Origin: Planctomycetota bacterium
Lineage (GTDB): Bacteria; Planctomycetota; PUPC01; JACPCR01
DNA length: 19,871 nt
NCBI GenBank assembly: GCA_030740295.1
Contig: JASLXP010000356.1
Coordinates: 1 to 19,871, forward strand
Direction: 5' to 3'
Shown: positions 16,244 through 19,871 of the stretch, one piece after another
Numbering within the stretch: position 1 is the stretch's first letter
Layout of the letters: each line of letters opens with the position of its first letter
The notes under the pieces: generated by a model
Databases searched by the model: none
Seen by the model: only the letters and a program-made list of their open reading frames with translations
What the model was told of the DNA's origin: nothing
Translations under genes and position numbers: made by a program

Positions 16244-17048
16244 TTCGATCCCCTCGCTCTCTTTGCCCCGCCAGCCTCGCTGTTCCTGCGAAGGTAAAGA
16301 TTGCGAAGACCACGACGACCGCCATTGAAATCCCCAGGGATGGCTGACCTTCCACTCTGTGTTCGCTCAAAGCCTGTCGAATGGCTGCCAAACCATAGGT
16401 CAACGGATTTACAGCCATGACCCATCGAATCCCGGCGCCCGCGCCGCTTGAAGGGAACAGGGCCCCCGACAGGAGCCACATGGGCATCAGAAACAGATTC
16501 ATAATCGCATGAAAACCGGCCACGGATTCCATCTTCCAGGCGAACAGGTAACCAAGACCTGTCAGGCCAAGACCGACCACAAACATGAACAGCGCACAGA
16601 CAACCAACGATACAAGTCCCGGCGTAAAACCTGCGAACGGCGCAAGCAGCAGAAACAGCATCGCCTGCAGGAAACCAATCACAGTGCCACCGAAAATCTT
16701 CCCACACACCACCGCGTACGGTGAGACTGGGGACACCAGTACTGCCTGGAGAAAACCTTCGCGCCGATCTTCGATGATGGAGATGGTCGCAAAGATGGAG
16801 GTGAACAGAAGGATAAGAATCAGCGTGCCTGGAAAGAAGTATTCGAGGTAGTTCATGCCCTCCGGAGCCGATGGCGGCCGGAACGAATCTTTCAGCCCGA
16901 ATCCGAACAGAAGCCAGAAGACGATTGGCGTCCCCAGTGCGCCGATCACACGATTGCGCTGGCGAAAGAATCGAACGACCTCCCGGCGAGCCAGGGACCA
17001 TGCAGGCAAAACGAATCCAGGCGCGAGTGTCTGCTCCGGCATGATCAT
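16236..17048 (-). CDS. ABC-2 type transporter permease
   Basis: The protein has 270 residues with six hydrophobic segments spread over about residues 35-265, typical of ABC-2 permeases (DrrB/NodJ/CcmB-like architecture). The amphipathic N-terminus ARREVVRFFRQRN is followed by the first helix (ALGTPIVFWLLFGFGL). A cytoplasmic loop carries EDRREGFLQAVLVSPVSPY, a conserved feature of this family that contacts the ATPase. Its ATG overlaps the ATPase stop as ATGA, and its own end overlaps the Sco-DUF420 start, so the three are translationally coupled. The substrate is not readable; the third gene suggests a copper or haem-oxidase maturation role. Confidence 0.92.
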   Translation of the reverse strand: MIMPEQTLAPGFVLPAWSLARREVVRFFRQRNRVIGALGTPIVFWLLFGFGLKDSFRPPSAPEGMNYLEYFFPGTLILILLFTSIFATISIIEDRREGFLQAVLVSPVSPYAVVCGKIFGGTVIGFLQAMLFLLLAPFAGFTPGLVSLVVCALFMFVVGLGLTGLGYLFAWKMESVAGFHAIMNLFLMPMWLLSGALFPSSGAGAGIRWVMAVNPLTYGLAAIRQALSEHRVEGQPSLGISMAVVVVFAIFTFAGTARLAGQRERGDRSE

Positions 17049-17980
17049 TCGGCCACCACGGATTCGAACTGATGTCCGGTAAGGTGGACAAAAACGTCCT
17101 CCAGGGTCGGCCGTCCCACGGTCACGGCCTCGATCTCACCGGGAAAGGACTCCACCAGCTCCGGCACGAATTCCGGGCCGTCCGGCATTTCGAGTCGCAC
17201 CGCGTCGTCCACCACTTTCCCTTCATGGCCGAATCGTTCCTTAATCTGCTCGTAGAGATGTTCAGGATCTGTTGCACTCACCGTGATCACATATCCACCA
17301 ATTCTTTCCTTCAAAGAATCAGGCGTGCCCTCGGCTACCAGGTTGCCTCGATCGAGGAATGCAATTCGATCGGCGCGGTCAGCTTCCTCCATGTAGTGGG
17401 TCGTCACCAGCACCGTCAGTTCCTGTTCGTTCTTCAGCTCGTTCAGGTAAGACCAGAAGTCCTGCCGCCCGCCGGGATCGAGTCCCGTAGTCGGTTCATC
17501 GAAGAGGAGCAGTTCGGGCGAGTGGATCAGTCCTTTGCAGAGCTCAAGCCGGCGCATCAGGCCACCTGAAAGTTTCTCTACAATCTCATCCGCTCTATCC
17601 GTCAGTCCGAGCCGGCCGAGCAGTTCATCCACACGCTTATTGAGGTCGCTGCCGGTCAGGCCGTACAGGTGGGCCTGGTGCTCGAGGTTTTCACGCACCT
17701 TCAGTCTCTTGTCCAAACTGGCATTCTGGAATACAACGCCAATGCGTGACCGGATGCTGAAGTGTTCCTTCTCACAATCGAAGCCAAGAATCTTCGCATT
17801 GCCGCTGGAAGGCAGCAGCGACGTGGAAAGAATCTTGAACAACGTCGTCTTTCCACCACCGTTCGGGCCTAACAGCGCATAACACTCGCCCCGGGCGACC
17901 GAGAGCGAGACTTCGTTCAAGGCTCTCCGTTGCCCGTAGTAATGCGAGATGGATTCCGTTTCGATGATGGAGTCAGACAT
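17045..17980 (-). CDS. ABC transporter ATP-binding protein (DrrA/CcmA-like)
   Basis: The protein has 311 residues from the ATG at 17980. The frame extends to 18028, but MSDSIIETESISHYYGQRRA is the normal N-terminus. It has Walker A GPNGGGKT (38-45), Q-loop Gln85, signature LSGGLMRRL (137-145, with Leu where Gln is usual), Walker B LLLFDEPTTGLDP (157-169) and H-loop His195 in TTHYMEEA. The C-terminal extension of about 80 residues (EFVPELVESFPGEIEAVTVG, then PTLEDVFVHLTG) is typical of the DrrA group paired with ABC-2 permeases. It is first in the operon, and its stop overlaps the permease start by ATGA. It probably powers export by the adjacent permease. Confidence 0.95.
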   Translation of the reverse strand: MSDSIIETESISHYYGQRRALNEVSLSVARGECYALLGPNGGGKTTLFKILSTSLLPSSGNAKILGFDCEKEHFSIRSRIGVVFQNASLDKRLKVRENLEHQAHLYGLTGSDLNKRVDELLGRLGLTDRADEIVEKLSGGLMRRLELCKGLIHSPELLLFDEPTTGLDPGGRQDFWSYLNELKNEQELTVLVTTHYMEEADRADRIAFLDRGNLVAEGTPDSLKERIGGYVITVSATDPEHLYEQIKERFGHEGKVVDDAVRLEMPDGPEFVPELVESFPGEIEAVTVGRPTLEDVFVHLTGHQFESVVAE

Positions 17981-18045
17981 ATTTCTCGTCAGAACGCTGA
18001 TACAGAGGCGCGCTATCTTCCAAACCAAAATCGAGGTGCCAAATC
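17981..18045. promoter_or_regulatory. Divergent promoter region, ABC operon and amidohydrolase
   Basis: Sixty-five bases separate the ATPase start from the amidohydrolase start and must drive both. GAGGTG at 18033-18038 is the ribosome site of the rightward gene. No convincing promoter boxes were found. Confidence 0.35.
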
Positions 18046-18813
18046 ATGATCATCGATTCACACGTCCATACCGGTGTTACCAAGTACGTGCCAGTTGAAG
18101 CTCTGGTCGGACAGATGGACGCCGCGGGCATCGACAAAGCGATTCTCGTTCAGTATGGGGGCCAGTTCGACAACACGTACGAAAAGGAAGTCTGCGAACG
18201 CTATCCCGGCAAGTTTGCGCCGTGGGGGATGGTAGACACTTCGAGTCCGGATGCGGCCCGTCTTTTCAAAGAGGCGGTCGAGCGTGACGGCATGGTCGGC
18301 TTCAGAGTTCCTGCCGGGGCCCGTTCGGTGAATGGCGATCCGTGGGACATGTGGAAGACCCTGGAGCAGCACGACGTGGTGGCCTCGCTTTCGGGCAGCC
18401 GCGACAACTATGGCACGCCGGAAACTGCAGAGCTCATCGAACGCCACCCCGGCATCCGCTTCCGCATCGAACACCTCGGCCACCCTCAGCTTGACGAAGA
18501 TGCGCCATTCCCGAAGTTTCAGAAAGTGCTCGATCTGGCCCGATTCTCCAACGTAGTCATCAACTACTCCGGTCTGTATGGCGCGAGCAAGGAGGGCTTC
18601 CCATACAAAGACATCGAACACTTTCTGAAAATGATCTACGACGCGTTCGGCCCTCACCGCATCATGTGGGGAAGCGATTTTCCACCGGTCTGCATGCGCG
18701 AAACAGTCGCCATGAATCTCGAGCTCTTCAAAGAAGGATTCGGCTTTCTCACGGACGAGGATCTTGAATGGATACTCGCCGAGTCAGCATTGAAGTTCAC
18801 GCGATTTGTTTGA
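18046..18813 (+). CDS. Amidohydrolase-family (amidohydrolase_2) metal-dependent hydrolase
   Basis: The protein has 255 residues and starts at the ATG at 18046, nine bases after GAGG. It is a TIM-barrel hydrolase of the COG3618/amidohydrolase_2 type. The HxH metal motif is DSHVHTG (His6, His8), His143 and His146 lie in RIEHLGHP, and the terminal strand MWGSDFPP carries Asp211. This group includes L-fucono-1,5-lactonase and 2-pyrone-4,6-dicarboxylate lactonase; the substrate here is unknown. No signal peptide is seen, so it is cytoplasmic. It is divergent from the ABC/Sco operon and apparently monocistronic. A role in sugar-acid or lactone catabolism is only an analogy. Confidence 0.85.
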   Translation: MIIDSHVHTGVTKYVPVEALVGQMDAAGIDKAILVQYGGQFDNTYEKEVCERYPGKFAPWGMVDTSSPDAARLFKEAVERDGMVGFRVPAGARSVNGDPWDMWKTLEQHDVVASLSGSRDNYGTPETAELIERHPGIRFRIEHLGHPQLDEDAPFPKFQKVLDLARFSNVVINYSGLYGASKEGFPYKDIEHFLKMIYDAFGPHRIMWGSDFPPVCMRETVAMNLELFKEGFGFLTDEDLEWILAESALKFTRFV

Positions 18814-18950
18814 GCGGGAGCAGGATTCAGGCTTCAGTGTTCAGCATCCCCACGGACCTTGCGGGCTGGGATGTAAAGACCTCCATGCAACATGGGCCTG
18901 TCCGTTCCAGCCTCGTTAGCTACAGATCGGAAAGCGATGTTCAGATGGAT
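18814..18950. other. Intergenic region after the amidohydrolase
   Basis: These 137 bases between the amidohydrolase stop and the inverted repeat hold no gene, terminator or RNA that I can recognise. Together with the repeat and the 75 bases after it, the gap between genes is 282 bases. Confidence 0.5.
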
Positions 18951-19020
18951 GTTGGAGTAACGGCTTTAGCCGGGTCTTCATTGCCGGACGGAAGAACCCG
19001 GCTGAAGCCGTTACTCCAAC
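18951..19020. repeat. 70-bp inverted repeat of REP type
   Basis: The left arm begins GTTGGAGTAACGGCTTTAGC and the right arm is its reverse complement, with one T/C difference and a one-base indel. The arms are about 29 bases and the spacer is about 10. Each arm contains the smaller palindrome CGGCTTTAGCCG, giving the doublet form of REP/BIME elements. On RNA it would fold into one long hairpin. It lacks a T-tract, so it is not a standard terminator. No TnpA-REP transposase is in the window. Confidence 0.8.
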
Positions 19021-19095
19021 GAACTCTTCCACTTGTGACAATGACGAGCTCATGCGGTGCAGATCCCAATTCCTGATCCCCGAATCCAGAATGTC

Positions 19096-19871
19096 ATGAA
19101 TCTCCAAGACGCCTTCACCGACTTCTCAAAACTTCAGCTTCCTGAAAGGGAAACAGAAATGAGCCGGAGATACCTGCAGGTCATCTGCCGGTGGATCCCC
19201 GTGGGGATGAGCTACTTTAACGAATGGCCCGGCAGGCCGCGGTGCGGCCACTTCTTTGGCGGGGTGCTCTGGTACGGACAGGAAACCGCCATGTCCGCAG
19301 CAACGTTCGCGGTGGCCGCATCCTCAAGGGAATTTGATGAGGCCCTCGCTGGGATCTCCGCGGACGAGGCCAGGCAGGTGGCGCTTAAAGGGCTTCGCTA
19401 CCTTTGCTTCGTTCACGACACCGGGCCTGAAGACTGCGTTCGACCTGAAGAGAGCTGGGGGCGGACGGAACCTGCCGGGACCAAATGGGGCGAGCGAGGC
19501 GGCGGTTTCTTCCGGGAAAGCCAGTGCGGCAGGACCATTTCCGGCCTGGCGCTCACGGCCGCGCTGCTGAAGGACCTGTTGAGCGATGAAGAAAGTGAAA
19601 TGCTCGCAAACATTGCGGCCGATTACATGGAACGGTTCGAAACGATGGAACCGAAGGCCGGCGTGTATCACGACACCCAGACCGAAGAGAACGCATGGAC
19701 AGCACTGGGAATCATCGCGTGCATCCTGCTCCTCCCGGATCATGAACGAGCAGATGCGTGGATGGAACGGGCGAAGCTCTGGCTATTCCGAACCACGACA
19801 TTGCCGCGCGATGCACACGACTCTTCAGTATTTACTGATGGCAAGACCATTCGCGAACTCACTGGCCGCAC
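19096..19871 (+). CDS. Uncharacterised protein, probably all-helical toroid; 3' end cut by window edge
   Basis: The frame is open from the ATG at 19096 to the right edge (258 codons) without a stop, so the C-terminus is missing. I do not recognise the family. No signal peptide or membrane helix is seen. Features that look conserved are CGHFFGGVLWYGQETA near residue 50, a Cys- and Trp-rich middle (RYLCFVHDTGPEDCVRP, then ESWGRTEP), GGGFFRESQCGRTISGLA near residue 140, and EENAWTALGI near residue 200. Regularly spaced amphipathic helices and the aromatic-rich loops suggest an (alpha/alpha) toroid of the kind seen in glycan lyases and hydrolases, but this is weak. A GTG about 41 bases upstream is an alternative start; an in-frame TGA lies further up. 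No Shine-Dalgarno is obvious. Confidence 0.7.
   Translation, partial: MNLQDAFTDFSKLQLPERETEMSRRYLQVICRWIPVGMSYFNEWPGRPRCGHFFGGVLWYGQETAMSAATFAVAASSREFDEALAGISADEARQVALKGLRYLCFVHDTGPEDCVRPEESWGRTEPAGTKWGERGGGFFRESQCGRTISGLALTAALLKDLLSDEESEMLANIAADYMERFETMEPKAGVYHDTQTEENAWTALGIIACILLLPDHERADAWMERAKLWLFRTTTLPRDAHDSSVFTDGKTIRELTGR

Noticed and set aside
18951..19020. Inverted repeat as a Rho-independent terminator for the amidohydrolase
   Set aside because: It starts 137 bases after the stop, has no T-tract, and has the double-palindrome form of a REP element.

Overview
This window comes from a Gram-negative bacterium: it encodes LptD, the outer-membrane LPS assembly protein, and several secreted or lipid-anchored proteins. 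Several features together are compatible with the PVC group (Verrucomicrobiota and relatives). These are a GroEL without GroES that lacks the Gly-Met tail, a secreted caspase-like peptidase, a PL15/PL17-type polysaccharide lyase, nadC next to birA, and palindromic intergenic repeats. The assignment is an inference from content, not a phylogeny. The window is mostly ordinary chromosomal housekeeping DNA with a few accessory genes. I see no CRISPR array, prophage, insertion sequence, rRNA or tRNA.

Layout, left to right. (1) A secreted caspase-family (C14) peptidase on the minus strand runs off the left edge (1-1724). (2) Divergent from it is lptD-coaD on the plus strand, behind a near-consensus promoter. 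(3) Converging on coaD is a fusion of a metallo-beta-lactamase-fold hydrolase with a STAS domain. (4) nadC and birA overlap as an operon for NAD synthesis and biotin attachment. (5) A short T-rich tandem repeat separates birA from a convergent lipoprotein polysaccharide lyase. A pair of inverted palindromic repeats lies just upstream of the lyase. (6) A lone groEL with a clear intrinsic terminator follows. (7) A RimK-like ATP-grasp ligase is divergent from a flavin-dependent halogenase-like enzyme. (8) An orphan NarL/LuxR-type response regulator comes next. (9) A minus-strand operon of ABC ATPase, ABC-2 permease and a Sco1-DUF420 (CtaM-like) fusion probably serves maturation of a haem-copper oxidase. 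(10) Divergent from it is an amidohydrolase. (11) A 70-bp inverted repeat of REP type follows. (12) The 5' part of an uncharacterised, probably all-helical protein runs off the right edge.

Two genes have no complete reading frame here because the window edges cut them: the caspase at the left and the helical protein at the right. I translated both directly from the sequence. The most interesting items are the MBL-STAS fusion, whose usual phosphoserine position appears to be Val; the Sco-CtaM fusion in an ABC operon; the halogenase/ATP-grasp divergent pair; the 21-codon reading frame coupled to lptD; and the tailless solo GroEL. None is clearly a new system on sequence alone.
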